64,000 nucleotides of DNA from Tetrahymena thermophila SB210 (Eukaryota; Ciliophora; Oligohymenophorea; Hymenostomatida; Tetrahymenidae). The notes below the pieces were generated by a model that worked only from the letters and a program-made list of their open reading frames with translations, was not told the DNA's origin and searched no databases. Shown here in pieces: positions 38,792 through 52,901 of the stretch (position 1 is the first letter of the stretch; each line of letters opens with the position of its first letter). The stretch is from NCBI RefSeq assembly GCF_000189635.1, contig NW_002476559.1:1302001-1366000 (forward strand), given 5' to 3'. Made by a program: the position numbers and the translations under genes.

Positions 38792-40845
38792 TCATTTTGT
38801 CAGTAAACTCACAACGACTAGCAACCCATCAGCACCTCCAAAAGCAATTTTATTTGTCTGATTAGCATAATCAAGAGAGTAAACACCTTTAGGGAAATTA
38901 GTAACAGTAGACAAGGGTTAATAATTTTTTTACTGATCAAAAACTTTTAATTCGTTGCGACCTGAAGAACAAACTGAAATAGTATCATCGTTATTCTTCT
39001 AAAATTAAGCTCCAAAAACGAATGCACCGTTTTCTTTTTTATTTGGATCATAGACAACTTCAGTTATGAGCTTCCTCTCTTTATAATCAAATATCTTTAT
39101 TTGATCTTTGGCTGTATTTGCTCCAACTAAAATCTTTCCGTTCTTGTAATCAATGCTATCTCCTGATATTTTTCCTCCAATAAAGCTTCCTAATAGTTAG
39201 TAATTAAATAAATAAATATTCTAAATCTCCATCAATCATAATATATAATGCAATTTTCCAGTCAATTTTACCCACACATTTCTTTTCTCTCAGATCCCAC
39301 AAATTAACATTTTAATCCCAGCTACCACTAATTAGCAAATTGCTATCTTCTGGCAAGAACTTTACACTAAAGATTCTATTTTAATGAGAGTAATCATTCG
39401 TGTACCCAGGTCCGTGCAACTTATATTCAATTATTTTACTGACTTCGTCATATACTCTAATCTATTTATAAATATTATTAATAATTTAGATTCAATTTAA
39501 TTTGCTATTAATTCCTTATTAAATAGTTTCAAGTAGGCATTTATTTGTCATATTTAATCTTTAAAATAATTACTTTTGTTACAAAATTATTTCTAAAAAT
39601 GACACAATGATTCCCTAACTTAAGAATATACCTTCCTAAATGAATTTAAATTATTTTAGTCATACATTTAAAAACATTCTTTCATGAAAATTGTAAATAT
39701 ATTAATTAGTTTATCTTTTAGAAATATCTTTAAAATAATAAAGAGTTATACTTACTTACTTATTTATTTATTTAATTTATTAAAATTTTAAAATACTTAT
39801 CCAAATAATTTTAAGATTTTCTACTCTTTTTTTGAAATAAATTTAAAATTCATTCTTAGATTTATTGCTAATTTTATAAAAAAAATCATCTCATCAAAAT
39901 TAATTAACTGACCAAAAATTAAAGTCGTTTCTTTTTAATTTTTTATCATTTATTTTGAATAAATACTTGATATCCTTGTAAAAATATATTTGCAAAAAAA
40001 TCGTTGCAAAAAATAGAAATATGCTTTACGGTGCTATCCTTTCCTCCTGTTGCTAGAAACTAACCTTTATTGTCATAATCCAAACATAAAATCTAATTGT
40101 CTTTTTCGTTAATCCTTTCTAACTCCTTTCCTAAATTTACATTATCTTTAATAAGTTAATGATTACAAACTATTTATTTAACCTGAAGTTGTATGCCATT
40201 ATATTATATTTCCGTTTCCATCACCAGTTGTGATCACATTTTTAACTGTTGCTGAGGAATTTGGTGGTCTCCATCTATTTTATTATTTATAAAAATGAAT
40301 GCTCAATAATTATCTTGATTTTCTTCATCTAAGTAGATTGTTAAATTATTGATTATGCTGCTGATTTTATTTAGACTTTATAGATTAATATTTATGCTAT
40401 AAGAATACCTAAGAACAGTGCAAGGAGTGGGATTACCCTGGTCCGATACATTTATATTTAGCTTTTAGTATCCTTTTTATTTTTAAAAATTATCAATTAA
40501 TCATTTTATCATTTTAAAATTTGAATCTTGTATGCGAATTCAACAAAATTTAAACCTGATTAAAGGTGGAATATCTATAGAGATCCATTTAGGTTACCTA
40601 ATATTACAAAAATTTTACTATTACAATTAAACCATTAATTAATAAAAACCTGTTGCAATCAAAGAGTCTTCAGGATCAAACCTAACGCATAAAATTTCGC
40701 TGTTTGTTTTGAAGCTATTTTTAAGGTTTAACCTCTTATCTACATGCTCATCAACAATTCTTTTATAAAATATATAAATTAGAATGAAAAGTAGAATTTA
40801 TCTTTATAATAACTTGTAAGAATCTTTTAGCTAGTTTGAATCCAT
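38792..40845 (-). CDS. WD40-repeat protein (about 365 aa)
   Basis: Seven exons on the minus strand: 40845-40650, 40597-40556, 40472-40409, 40274-40183, 40145-40030, 39461-39272 and 39189-38792. Phases agree throughout, including a 42-base exon. The product is one beta-propeller: repeats read ILCVRFDPEDSLIATG...LQIFH, CTVLRWRPP...VITTGDGNGNIIQWH, ILCLDYDNKGQFLATGGKDSTIRVYD, NRIFSVKFLPEDSNLLISGSWDQNVNLWD, and weaker blades to the end. Blade joints fall where exon junctions predict, which supports the model. It has no other domain, so it is a scaffold of unknown partner. In the first exon a 54-base AT-rich stretch could be an intron with a poor GTTATT donor; reading through it keeps frame, so the length is 365 or 347. 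Confidence 0.88.
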
Positions 40846-42841
40846 TTTGCTACTTTTAGATAATCAAAGTTCTATTTTTTTTTGATTTGTTGATATTTAA
40901 AACAAATTAATCTAGAAAAAAAATAATTTAAATCTAATTATTGATGCCAATTAAATTTAAATAAAAGGAAACGTTTTGAAAATTGTCTATCTTTATTTGT
41001 TATATATACGTCTGCGAATCATATAATAAAATATTGAATGACTGACTAAATTTTATTATTGCTTTCCTTATTATAAAAAAACTATATTTTTTCTTTAATT
41101 AGCTAGCTATATTTTTAAATTCTAAATTTTTTTTTTAAATATTAGTTTCTTAATAATATATGTTAAATGTTCTATTTCTTTAAAGAAACAGAAATAAATG
41201 TTTTTTCTATTATTAATAATATTTTTTATTTTTATCGTTGTGAATTTTACTAAAGTGTTCATTAATAAAAAATCTTAATGTGCCTTCAAATTTAAAAATT
41301 AATTTAATTATAATATTTTAAAATGTTTAAGCTAAATAAAATAAAATAAATTGATTTTGAACATAATAAAAACCTTAATTTTAATACTAAATTTTAAAAT
41401 AAATAAATAAATAATAAATCTTAATTAAAATATTTTAAAAATTTTTATAATTAATTATCAAAGATAATAAATAATTCACACTTCACCTATATATTAATCC
41501 ACTTAACAAATAACATAATTGATAAAACAAATTAATAGCATAAATAGTATAAATTATATAGCTAAAGGTCATAAAAAAAAATTAAATACTGTAAATTCTT
41601 CAATATTAGCACATAAAGGTAAATACCCATTCTTTGAAAAATTTTTAGCACATAAAAAGACTCATAATCAAACTTTAGGGAGGAAGTTAAATATTTTAAA
41701 AAATAATTTTAACAATAAATTAATTGTGTTTTAATTAGATTTCCTAAAATCAAATATTTTAAAAATATATAAAAATATTTAGTAGTTTAGTTATTTACTA
41801 AAAAAATATTCTATAAGACATCATTTAAAATTATATTGCATGGTTTTATGATCTATTTTTTAGTAGTTTAGTGCTAATTTTAATTATAATTTCTTAAGAG
41901 AATATTAATAGATCATTAACTTTATTAGGAATATTAAATCAAGATTAATCAAAATTGTAGATGTTTTTATCTTTAGATTCAAACGAAGTGTTAATTTTAA
42001 TAATAAGAGATGAATTATTTTCTTTGGTACATAAATATTTTGATAAAGAATCAAATTAATATATTATAATTAGCATATATATAAGTTTTTAAAGTAGTAT
42101 GATGGTCATGATCAAATAAAATACTTTATTTTATAGTTTTTAATAATAGACAAGAGAATGTAGAAATTAAAGATGAAAAGAACGAAAAAATACTAGTTTT
42201 ATTTTCAAATAATTTGGTTTTTTAAGTATATGAAAGAAAATGGAATCATTTTAAAATGTTCCTTTTTTTCTGATAAAAATACTTTGTGTTGTTTGCTACA
42301 CTATATAAAAATAATTAATTTTCAATTTATAGTATTGATTATTTGTATGATTGGTTTTCAGGGATAAAATTTTGGAATGTGACCAAACAAGTATTATTAC
42401 ATCATTTGATGCGATGTATACAAAAAATTACTTTGTATTTTATCAGTTTAAAGTTAAATTTATAAATTAAACTAATTTAATTTTGAACAATATCTATAAA
42501 AATATATGTATAATGAATACGTAAGCTAAGTAGAGAAACAAGATTGAAATGTTTGAATGATAGATTAAATAAGATGAATTTAATCTTAGAGATTATAAGG
42601 ATAGAAAAGAACTATATACATAAATTAATATAAAAATAACTAATTAATTAATTAGTGCGTCAAACTAAATACATACTAATCTTGTAATTTAGTTGTTTTA
42701 AAACTAGTTTTGATCCTCTATTTACTTCATATGTTTGTTAAATGAATAATCTGTATTAAATAGCTTAACAGAGAGAGGTTAGATGCAAACTCAGATTGTT
42801 GATGTTAACCATAATCAGATTGACTTTTCTTAATTATATGT
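40846..42841. other. AT-rich spacer with doubtful open frames
   Basis: Divergence from the WD40 gene to the 3' end of the TPR receptor. Several TGA-free frames run through 41500-42640, one about 195 codons long (41519-42103), none with a recognisable domain. Only the two-exon model at 41961-42273 is entered. Confidence 0.5.
41961..42273 (+). CDS. Doubtful small two-exon protein (89 aa)
   Basis: Exons 41961-42093 and 42137-42273 join in phase across a 43-base GTAGTA...ATAG intron. The text (LDSNEVLILIIRDELFSLVH..., then ENVEIKDEKNEKILVLFS) has protein-like composition but no known family. Random open frames are common here, so the call is weak. Confidence 0.2.
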
Positions 42842-45800
42842 TCATATGAATGAGTCAATGAAAAATAATGGTCTAGATAATTTTTCTTTTATGACCTACG
42901 AGTTTTCCATTTTATTTATCTCTTCAGAAATTTGAAGAGCTTGTTCTTAACAATTGTACCATTAGAATATATAAAGTAGCTCCTTCATCGCTTCTAGTTT
43001 ATCTAATGGATCATATTGGTCTTCTTGGCTGTTAGGGTCAAAGTACTCTAGAACTTCTATAAATTAAGAGGCTGCTTTTAAGAAATATCTCTCCCCCTAG
43101 GATTTATAAAATTTTCCTTAAACTAAACTGATTTTCATTTGTAGGACACTGTAAGGAAGAAAAAGCTCATCTTTTTAATCAAAAATTAACTTGTTTTATA
43201 AATTGTTAGAAATTTCAGATATATCTTAAATTTGAATGGTATTTTTATTATTTTAATTCAAAAATACATTCAATTTTTCAGATATAAAATTAAGTAAGCT
43301 CTTTTTCTTTTGCTTACCTTTTTACTTTTCTAAGACGTTTTGTTATTCATTTTATTCTTCTTATTTGGTGTGGTTGTTTGCATATTACTAGCTTTAACTG
43401 AATTTATCATTTGACTTATTCAATTTTGATTACATTTTTGCTTCTAAATTATTAAGGAAAGGACGTGCAGTATTTTAATATGACATATTAGGGCTTAAAA
43501 ACGCACTATTTTCTTTACTTTATTTAATTTAATTGGTATTATAAAATTCTTGAATTTATTCAATTTATATACTATCAGCTTTTTAGAATTTATATTACTA
43601 AAAATCATTTTCATTTTTATTTGCTTGGTTTAAATAAACTGGAAACGCTTGAAGCTTTTTAGAATTTTCTTCACTTTTTTTGTCATTTTCAGTTTTATTT
43701 TAGTTTTTCTTTTGAATTATATTATCAATTCCATTTAAATATTCTACACTGTTATGAATCTTTTAAAATAAAGAGCTTTTAGCTTAATTATTTTACTTTT
43801 AACTACTCATATACTAATCAATAGAAATATTTCTTTTTCTTTCTTCTTGTTTTTCATCACAGCCTTAGTGTGCATTGCAGTATTATTCGTAGCTGTTTAG
43901 TTGATTGAAATTCTTATCGGTGTAGTTATGTTTTTGAGTTTAATTTTGATATTTTGAGAGTTCATTTACCATTTTATCAAAGCTTTTAAAATCTCTTCTG
44001 TTTTGTGTATCAAATATTTTTTGTTTGCTAGTGATTTTTTCTATGTAATTTTATTGAGTTCCATCTTATTTTATGTTATTTGAAGTATCTTTGATGTTCT
44101 GATTATCAAGGCATACTATAGATGGACATTTTTAAAAATTGATTTTGCATGAATTAGGTGAAAGTTATTTTAGTTTGTTATTATTTTGGAATGTAAGCTT
44201 AGCTGAGCTAATGCGCTTAATGCGTCTAAAATTCTTCTTTTCTAATATATTGTTTATGCTATCTATACTTGATAATTGTCTCTTGGCGTTTCTTAATATA
44301 TTATTCTATATGCTCACTGTGAAATTTTAAAAATTCTATTTTAAGAATTGTTTGTTTTGGAGTGCTGCCTTAAACAAAATTGGTGATTATAATTCGAAAA
44401 ATGTATCCCTAAATTTGTTAGTTTGATTTTTTTGTTTTTCTTTCTTACTCTGATTAGACTAAACACTCTATGTGAGCTAAAAATGTTATGGGGTAGAAAT
44501 TTAATTACACTGAAATAAATTTTTATAATTTTAATTAAAGTTAAGCTTTTAATTTTTACTATTGACTAAATGATTACTAAGAATTGAATCAACATCCTAA
44601 ATATTCTTTTTTAGTATTGATTTTTAAAAATTTATTTGATTGCATTTTTACAATTTTTTTCTAGCTTCAGTAATTAATCCTTAGCTATGGGAATATTTTT
44701 TTAATTTAAGATAGCATTCTGCCATACAAATACAAATATAAGTGACTTAGGAAATTGATCTTTTCGTTTGGTTTTGGTTGAAATATTCATAAGCCACAGA
44801 GAAGTATTTAATAGCAACATCATATTTTTTTTAATTGTCTTTAATTTTTAGCTGAGATGGTGATTTTTCATTCAGGCAAGAGATTTTGTTGGATATTTAA
44901 ATTTTCTATTCATTACCATATATTTATTATTATTGCTTTTTTTAATTGGCTTATTTAATAAATATTTCGCTTTTCACTTTTTTTTGCGTGAAGTATTCTT
45001 AAATAAATTCTTATGAAATTTATTTTTCTCTTAAATTTAGGTGGAGTCCGCTCAGCTACTTTTCATAATTAATACCTTCCTCCAATCCTTACTTTTTTTC
45101 CTCCTCTATAATATAATCAAATTCTATTTTGTTGTGTTTCGTCTAAAAAATACTTTTTTTAGCTTCAGATTTAATTTAATTAATCTAAGACTCTATAGAA
45201 TTAATTTGGGGTGTTGCTATAATTTTCTAGTTTGATTAGCGAGTATTCGTGTTTTGCAAGTGAGAAGCCTAATATATTAACAAATTCCAATATGATTGAT
45301 AGTTTGTTTGTGAGAATAGTTATAATTGAGTGAATCGATAATTATTTACCTATTCTTGAGTTTGAAAAGATGTGAGATCTTCATTTGGGATGATATTAAC
45401 ATGTTAGAAAGTTTATGCAATCTAAAAAGCTCTGACAGCAATTATGAGCTTAACTTAATCTAGCTTTTCTTTTTATTTGGGATGATTGATCATTTAAGAG
45501 GTGATGTATTCTTTTTCTTACAGAGATATCTAATAGGACTTGCTGTAATGTAAACACTTTTAATTTATACAAATATAAATTTAATTAAATCAATGATTAA
45601 ATAGTTAATTAAAAATATTTGTAGCCAAAATACTATAAATATTTTTTTAAAATATTTACTGCTTCGACATAGTTTTCTTTTTTAAAGTGAATATTGCCTA
45701 TGTTGTTTAAGCAAATACCTATGCCACTTTGATTTCCTAATTTTGTAAACAGGGTATATGCTTCGTTATATTTTTGAAGAGCAGCTTCTTCTTGCCCTTC

Positions 45801-47560
45801 CTAAAAATATTCATTAGCTGTCTTTATGAGATTTAATATCAAAATAAAATAAGTCTAAAGTAGCTCCTTTGCTTCTTAATTTAAACAGTATCTTTTAAAG
45901 AAATCATTAATAAAATCTTCATTCACATTAGAATCAAAAATGCTCTCATTAGAAATTATATTCATTAATTCTATTGTCCAGTCTATGCTGTCAATAAATG
46001 AAACAATCGACTTCTTTAATTTAAAATGAGAAAGAAGTAAAGTAATAACAAATAAAATTAAGGTAACACTAACTGATAACGCTAGTATTTTTTACAAGTC
46101 TTGATTGCTTTGGTTTGTATATTTGTTAAATGTCTGAATATCAAAATTTAAGACTAAGTAGAAAAAAGGATTTGACTGTTTGAAAGACTTGTTTTTTGAA
46201 AGGTTCTTGAAATATTAAATACAATAAATTGGAGAGAAAACTAACACTCTAAATATTTGATCCAAAGAATAAGACATTAATTATGTTTCAATTTCAGAAT
46301 TAATCTGCAAAAGAACTTGCTACCCAGAATTAGAAGTATCATATATAGTTGCATAGAGTTATGGGATACGTATATCAGAATTTTAATTAGCTAATTAAGA
46401 TATTTAATCAATCAGTCCTCTCAAATTACTAATCGAGTTCTCATTTTTTATGCCATAAATATCAAAGAGAGTAAGCGAATTATTATTTTCTTATGAATTA
46501 TTATTATCTTCTCCACTATCACTGCCTAGAGAATAAGGAATCTCATTGTTATTAAATCTAAAATAAGTGAGTAATCCTTGTGATGAATTCTATTTAGTTA
46601 GCTATTAATAATTATCAAAACTCTATAAGATGGTCACATTGTAATCTTTATTCAATTATTTATAAATTCGTGAAATGAAATAGTAAATTATAAATAAATT
46701 TAAAGATGTTTACAGCTTTTAGAATGATTTATTTAATAACTTTATATTTGGCAAGTTCCATATTCTTCTGTTTTGTTTAATAGCATGCTTTTGAAATAAA
46801 TATTAGATGAAAAGAGGTTAAATGAGTTACAAAATGAATAAACCCTCCAGCAGCGAGGATCAGTACCTAGGTTTGTATACCGAAGGCTATTATATATCTG
46901 TGATTGTAGCGGTTCCTCGCTAGTATAGCTGCAGCTGGAGTCAAAATCAAATCCTTAAAAAATTTATAGCAACTTTGAAAAATCACCTTTAAAAAACTTC
47001 TACTTATCCAAAACTTAAATAACAAGCGTACCATCCGAATTAGCAATAAATATTTTCCAGTAATATGAGGTATTAATAGATAAATTTTCAATCTGGGTTG
47101 CAAAAAAAGAAACGCGAAGCTACTTAATAAAATTTTGAGTGTCCTCTGAAAGTTCGCTGAAACTCTTGGCCTTTAAATTCATCCACATTAAGTAGTTTGT
47201 GTTAGAATTTTCATAAGCATTAGAGAAAGATGATTCATCAAAGATGTGAAATAAAGGATAGTAAATGAAATCAAGATTCCGCGTTAATTAATTAAAAGCC
47301 AGCTTCTGATTAAGATAATATTATATTTTCCAAAACAATTGATTGTATGTTACGTTAGTTTATGTTTTAAAAGAATATACACCCATTTAATTTAAAATGC
47401 CTTCTACTTATTCGTTTGCAACATATATGTAAAGACTTTTTTTTATTTATGTGATGACGTCTGAAAGCGTCAAGCTTACTATAAATGCCAATATAATTAT
47501 CAAAAAGATCAATGGGGTGAAATTGAAAACCCACATTCTCCTTGAAAAAGAAAGCTTCAT
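42842..47560 (-). CDS. Two-span membrane protein with Cache-like ectodomain and TPR cytoplasmic region (1519 aa)
   Basis: Three exons (47560-46714, 46645-45634, 45542-42842) fit in phase; the stop is TGA at 42844. Residues about 11-32 form a first membrane span (FNFTPLIFLIIILAFIVSL), followed by an ectodomain of about 430 residues with several cysteines and a Cache-like strand (YYWKIFIANSDGTLVI). A second span lies at about 466-488 (LALSVSVTLILFVITLLL). TPR-type repeats come next at about 568-680 (ALQKYNEAYTLFTKLGNQSGIGICLNN...), then a further TPR-like unit (DVAIKYFSVAYEYFNQNQ), a long N/Q/K-rich stretch, and a last helical pair near the C-terminus. Topology matches a sensor that reports an outside ligand through protein contacts; no kinase, cyclase or other catalytic domain is visible. 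Function as a receptor is inference. Confidence 0.8.
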
Positions 47561-48113
47561 TATTTTTAAATATTATTTCAAGGCCTATAGGCTATTGATT
47601 TTTAATGTTACAGTGAAAAACTGATGGCAATCTCTTTTATTAAACTATTTATTACTTTGTAAATAAATATATGTATATATATAATTTCTTTTAACACTTT
47701 GTTGTTTGTTTATATATTTATTTCATAGTTTATTTGATTATTTTAATAGATTATTTGTTTGTTTATATATTTAACTTTTTTTTGTATTCTACACTACACT
47801 TTTTCAATCACTTAGTAGTCAGATACAAATCAATATTTTTAATAAAAACAATAATTTTAATAATACCGAATAGTTTTCATTTTTGTTCAAATTACATTTA
47901 TTATTTATCATCATCAGAAATTCTTAAATTGATATTAAAACATTATTTTTCAATTTTTAATTCTAATAAACTGTTTTTTTTTATGAATCATGATAAAAAT
48001 CTTAGAGCAGATTTTTTATTTGTTTGTTTCTTTGTTTATTTTTTGCTAATTTTTTAAGCCTGGGAGTACAAAAAAGTTAACAAATAAATATATTCTTCTT
48101 TTATAATTTTAAG
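47561..48113. other. AT-rich spacer
   Basis: Upstream flank of the TPR receptor. A hydrophobic plus-strand open frame (47734-48057) is AT-driven and was not accepted. Confidence 0.6.
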
Positions 48114-48556
48114 ATGAATTTTAATAATCTTGACAAGAATATTTCTTTTAAATCATTAGATTCTATTTTTAAGGTAAAATATTCGTTTAAAAAGTGAGTT
48201 TACAAACTAAAATATATAAGATTCCATAAATATCTATCAACTGCTTATAATAAAAGGGATCAAATGATTTTGATAACAAAATATTTGAGAAGGATAACAA
48301 GTTAAATATATCACATCCCATCAAAATAAATACCAAAATCTAAAAAAACAAACAATAGATAAATGAATTTATTTAAAAAAAGATTTATTTCGAAACACTC
48401 TCTAACAAACAAAATTACTTTGACTTTCAATCTAAAGATCAATTTTTTTAGAAAATACTGTGTTAACATTCCTAAATTTTCACAAAAAAATACAAATTGT
48501 CTTTAAATGCTGACTTTTTCTCTATACTTAAAAAATAATTGACAAAACTCTTTTGA
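48114..48556 (+). CDS. Small hypothetical protein, two exons (131 aa)
   Basis: Exons 48114-48173 and 48221-48556 join in phase 0 across a 47-base GTAAAA...TAAG intron; stop TGA. The product is lysine- and asparagine-rich with aromatic residues in the second half (QNYFDFQSKDQFFQKIL). I do not recognise it, and it lacks the signature of the local family downstream. The single consistent intron and even composition argue for a gene, but only weakly. Confidence 0.35.
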
Positions 48557-49235
48557 TTCAAATAAAAAATATTTTAAATCCCTAATGAAAAATTAAATAC
48601 CTAGCTTGCTGCAATCGTCCTGTTCTCACAATTCAGTACATTGAATTTTTAAAAAAATATTTACATTTATGTATTTAGAAAGATTTTTCATCTATTTTAT
48701 AAAGCGCTTGGTGGTTATTGCTTATTAAAACATAGATAAATGAAAAATATAATTTTCAATTAAGAGAATTTAACTACCTGTTTTTATAAACAATAGATGG
48801 CAATAAAAATTTTTTGTAGAAGTATCCTAAATACCTACAGTATGTTATTAATTTACACTCTAAAAAATTATGAGCATTAAATTGGCTTCGATATAATTTT
48901 AGTAAAAATAATAATAAGCTTCATTTGTTTACTTGTTTAAAAACAAATTTTTGAACATCATAGGGTGGGTTTTAAAATGCTGATTGTCTTTTAAAAAGTG
49001 ATTATTTATTCATTATTTAATTAATATACATAGATGCATAAACATTGATTTTAAACGCTTATTATAATTATGAATGATATGATAACCACCTAAGGACTGA
49101 AAAAAAAGCTTGTTAAATTAATTTAGATAATAATTTATTTCAGACAATATTTGGTATAAAAAGTTAATAAAAACGATATAAATAATTTGTTGTTGAAAAA
49201 TTTAAGTAATATAGAAAAATAAAACAAAAAATATA
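48557..49235. other. AT-rich spacer
   Basis: Upstream flank of the first local family gene. No feature could be supported. Confidence 0.6.
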
Positions 49236-50036
49236 ATGTCAACAAAGAAAACTGTAGGCTATAGACAGATTGACTATCGCTCTGAAAAAATATAACCAGT
49301 TACAGTAGACTCGAGCTTACGTATCTTGAAAAAAATATAAAAAAGAAGATGCTCTTACAGATTTGTTGGTATGGATCTTCTTACTGTAATACATCAATAT
49401 TATGACTATATCAAAAGTTTTAGAGCTAACTAATTTTCTCAAAAAATTGAGGACTCTACGAGTAAAATTATTTCTCATTTTCTACTTAAATTTTAAAAAT
49501 GCCTATTTTCGCATGAAAGAATGTGTTTTTGTTGTAAAATTTAACACATCATATTAACTCATAAAAAAGGTTATGAAATGATGAATATGATGCATGAGTC
49601 ACATAATGCTGACCAAATTGAGGAGGAATAAGATGGAGAAATCATGAGTTTTCTTGAAAAATCTAAGTTAAATACCTATAAAAATATAATTTTTGCTTTT
49701 TTCAAGCACATTTAAGAGTGTGTTGATCCTATTTAGTAGGAAAAATATGTTTAACTCACTGAAGATAAATGGGAATATAAACATATAAGCCTAAGAGTTT
49801 ATTAAAATTTAAGGAACTGTGGAAGATCTAATTTGAAAATAAAAAATTTAATTTAAAATAGAAACCTAAAGGGTGTATTTATAAATTTTTTAGAAAACTC
49901 AGACGACCTATGGATTAAACAATCGAAGATTAAGGACAAAGAGGGGATAAAAAAGCAAATAAATCTTATTATAGAGGCATATAAAAAGAATATACTTGCC
50001 AATAATATTTAGTTTTATAAAAAACACAAAAAATGA
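49236..50036 (+). CDS. Local-family short basic protein, copy 1 (266 aa)
   Basis: Single exon, TGA stop at 50034. I do not know the family, but it has two intact paralogs in this window (52902-53659 and 60532-61212) and one relic (56300-56575). The shared core is the last ~129 residues (138-266 here): FLEKSKLNTYKNIIFAFFKH, then C.D, a QNL...GR.NLK block, FINFLENSDDLWI, SKIKDKE, and a basic end finishing ...NNIQFYKKHKK. The core is all-helical in appearance and lysine-rich. The first 137 residues are not shared; they include a cysteine cluster (CLFSHERMCFCCK) that could bind a metal. No signal peptide or membrane span. Paralogy proves coding; function is unknown. Confidence 0.8.
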
Positions 50037-52901
50037 GCGTTCTTATGTGTAGTTCTTTTTATATTATTCTCTGTTTACAAACAAAAATATTGATTCATTT
50101 TTAAATTAAATTCAAAGCAGGTTATTAATTATTTTTATTCAGTCAACAGAATTTCTTAGATAACTATATTAATAGTTCTCTTTTGCTTATTTGATTTAAA
50201 TCTGTTTTTATATTCTATAAATAAATCAATAATGAGATTATGCAAAAATTTAGTGAGAGTGATTTTATATTTTAATTTCTAGAAAATTAATAAAGAAAAC
50301 ATTGAATTGCAAATAAAAAATTCAAGTCCTTCTCTTTAATCATTCATTTCTATGTAAATTTATTTATTTTATTGAATAAATACAATTTATAAATTTAATT
50401 TATTTCTCTTTGTAGGCTTGATTTTATTAATTTTGCTACACTCTCTACTATTTAAGCAGGTTTCAAAAAATACCATTTATTTCATTTAACTCTATTAAAG
50501 TACGCTACTTTCCTCTCCTTACCATTTCAAAAATGCTTATATTTGAGTTTATCTTTCCCTTAATTATTTTACATTAAAATTATCAAAATATAAATTTGAT
50601 TGACTTCTTGAAATCAGTATGAAAATTAGTCTTTCAAAGCTCATACTTATTTCTATGTTTTTTTTCATATTAATATTTTCAGCGTAGCATTAAATTTGCT
50701 TCATTAAATATACAAATGATTACTATATTTATTGTTTCACATAATCATTACACTTTTATTTTTATATAAACCTTAGCTAATGATTTTATAAGCTTGAAAG
50801 ATGATATTTGTAAATAAATTATAACATCTATCTTTCTCTTTCTCTATATATCAATATATAATTCATTTAAATATGGTTTTTGAAAATATCTCATAAAAAA
50901 AAAGGTAAAAAATGCTTGTCTTAGCTATAAAATACACTTAATTAGTATATATTTTACAACTTACTGTTAAGATTGAAAAATTTTTTGTAATTATTCCTGC
51001 AGTAAGTGAGTATAATTCAAATAATATTATTGTATTAGCTTTTAAATTGATTAGTTTCAAATATTAAAAGAATTTAAATGATTACATTACTCAATTATGA
51101 TTCTAAACAGATAAAAAATATCAAAAAATAGGAAAATAAGATTTTTAATGCAGTCAAATTGATTAATAAATTGGCTGTTTTAACCATTGAAATGCATTTA
51201 ATTGTTACTAATTCTTAAAAAGGAAACAAATCCTGCATATGTAGTTTTAAATAGAGTTATTTTTATAGATTAGATGAAAAAAATAAAAGAATTTAGTAAA
51301 CAAAGAAGTAGAAGAAGAAGAATAATATATCGTTATTCAAATTTAGATAAAAAAAAAGATTGATTATGTATTAAAATAAATTATAAAAGCATGAATTGTT
51401 AATTTTTTGAGGGTTACAGTAGATAAATTTATATAAAAGTATAAAAATGAGATTTGTTTTTTAAAAAATTAAATAAGCCAGTTATTTTTCCCAAAAAATC
51501 AAATTCAAAAGCTTTGTTTAGTTATTTCTAAAATGAAAACAATTATAAGTATATTAAAAATAATTTAAAATATATATTATTTTTAACAATTATTAGTGTA
51601 AATGTACTTTCTTTTTATTTATAAAATCAAGCTTTTTAGTTTGCGTAAATAGAAACATAGATTAAAAATCAAAAAATCAAGTAAATGTTTAAACAGTTAG
51701 TTATAAATATGGGCTATCAATTTGGATTTGAAAGTTGATGCAAAATTAAAAAATTATGTAAATAAGTTTTTTTATATTAGCATTTACATTCAAATGCTTT
51801 ATACCACAGCTTAAATTAAAAATTTAATTTTTTGAAATCCTTAATCAACACAAAATATTATTTTCTTTAATTAAATACTTTTTAAAAATATCTATAAATC
51901 AATATTATATTAGTACAAATAATTAAGATAAGAACTTTGGATAAAATTAATACTGTCAAGAGTATTTTCATCAGAAATTATTTTTAGTAATAAAACTTTA
52001 TATATTGTTTTATAGCTTTAGATTTATTTTTTTTAAAATTAATTTTATCACAATTTTTTATCTATCTCTAAATAATATGCTTGTATTTTTCTAAAATATA
52101 TGAGGAGGAATTAATTTTAGTGAGTAGCTATTAGTTGTAAAAAAGGGGTATTAAAGTATTTTTTAAAAATGGTAATCTTAAATAATAAAAAATTCTAAAT
52201 TAGAGACACTCCTTGACACCTATTTTGAAAGTAATATAAAAAAAGAACAAGATTAAGCTATTAATTAATTAGAAATATAAATAATTTGAAATAAATGTAA
52301 TCCTGTATTTATGTTAAAGTTATCTTAAACTCGAAATTATCATATAATTGAAATAAAATAATAAATAATATATTGAAATATTTATTTTTTATTTAAAAAT
52401 TTTATAAACTATAGATTTATATAAATTCTCCAAATATTTATAAAGATATTTTAAAATGATAATTTTATTCTTCTATTAAATATAATTAATATATTAAATA
52501 TAAATTAAATTCGGAATTAACAAAAATAATTTTATTACGAATTATTTTAAAAGCAAATTTGATGTAATTTTATTTAACTTATAAAAATCAAACAATTTTG
52601 TTAGCATATTTTTATGAATAAGAAATTATTATTTAATTTAAATGCTTTAATTATGATATTGTAAAAAAACGAATAATAATATGAATATTATATTTATGAT
52701 TACTCTTAAGAATTTGCTGATTTGAATTGATTTTTTTAAAAAAAAAGACATTTGGTGTGAATACAATCAATTTTAATAACTTAGATTTATAAACAGCAAT
52801 TCAGTAGATTCTTTATTGTTAGAATTGTAAATAATAACAAATAATAATTAAGTAAGTAAGATACTCAAATAAAATAAAGTCAATATATTTCCAAAAATAA
52901 T
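50037..52901. other. Gene-poor AT-rich stretch
   Basis: No firm gene. Two weak possibilities: a two-exon frame at 50232-50353 plus 50416-50599 (101 codons, membrane-like) and a 110-codon open frame from 51078. Both are within the range expected by chance under this code. Confidence 0.5.

Noticed and set aside
44139-45235. Plus-strand open frames (44139-44330 and 45041-45235)
   Set aside because: Both are antisense shadows of the large exon of the TPR receptor gene on the minus strand.
47734-48057. Hydrophobic 107-codon plus-strand open frame
   Set aside because: Composition is what random T-rich DNA gives (F/I/L/Y), it has no homologous look and no paralog. Such lengths are expected when only TGA stops translation.
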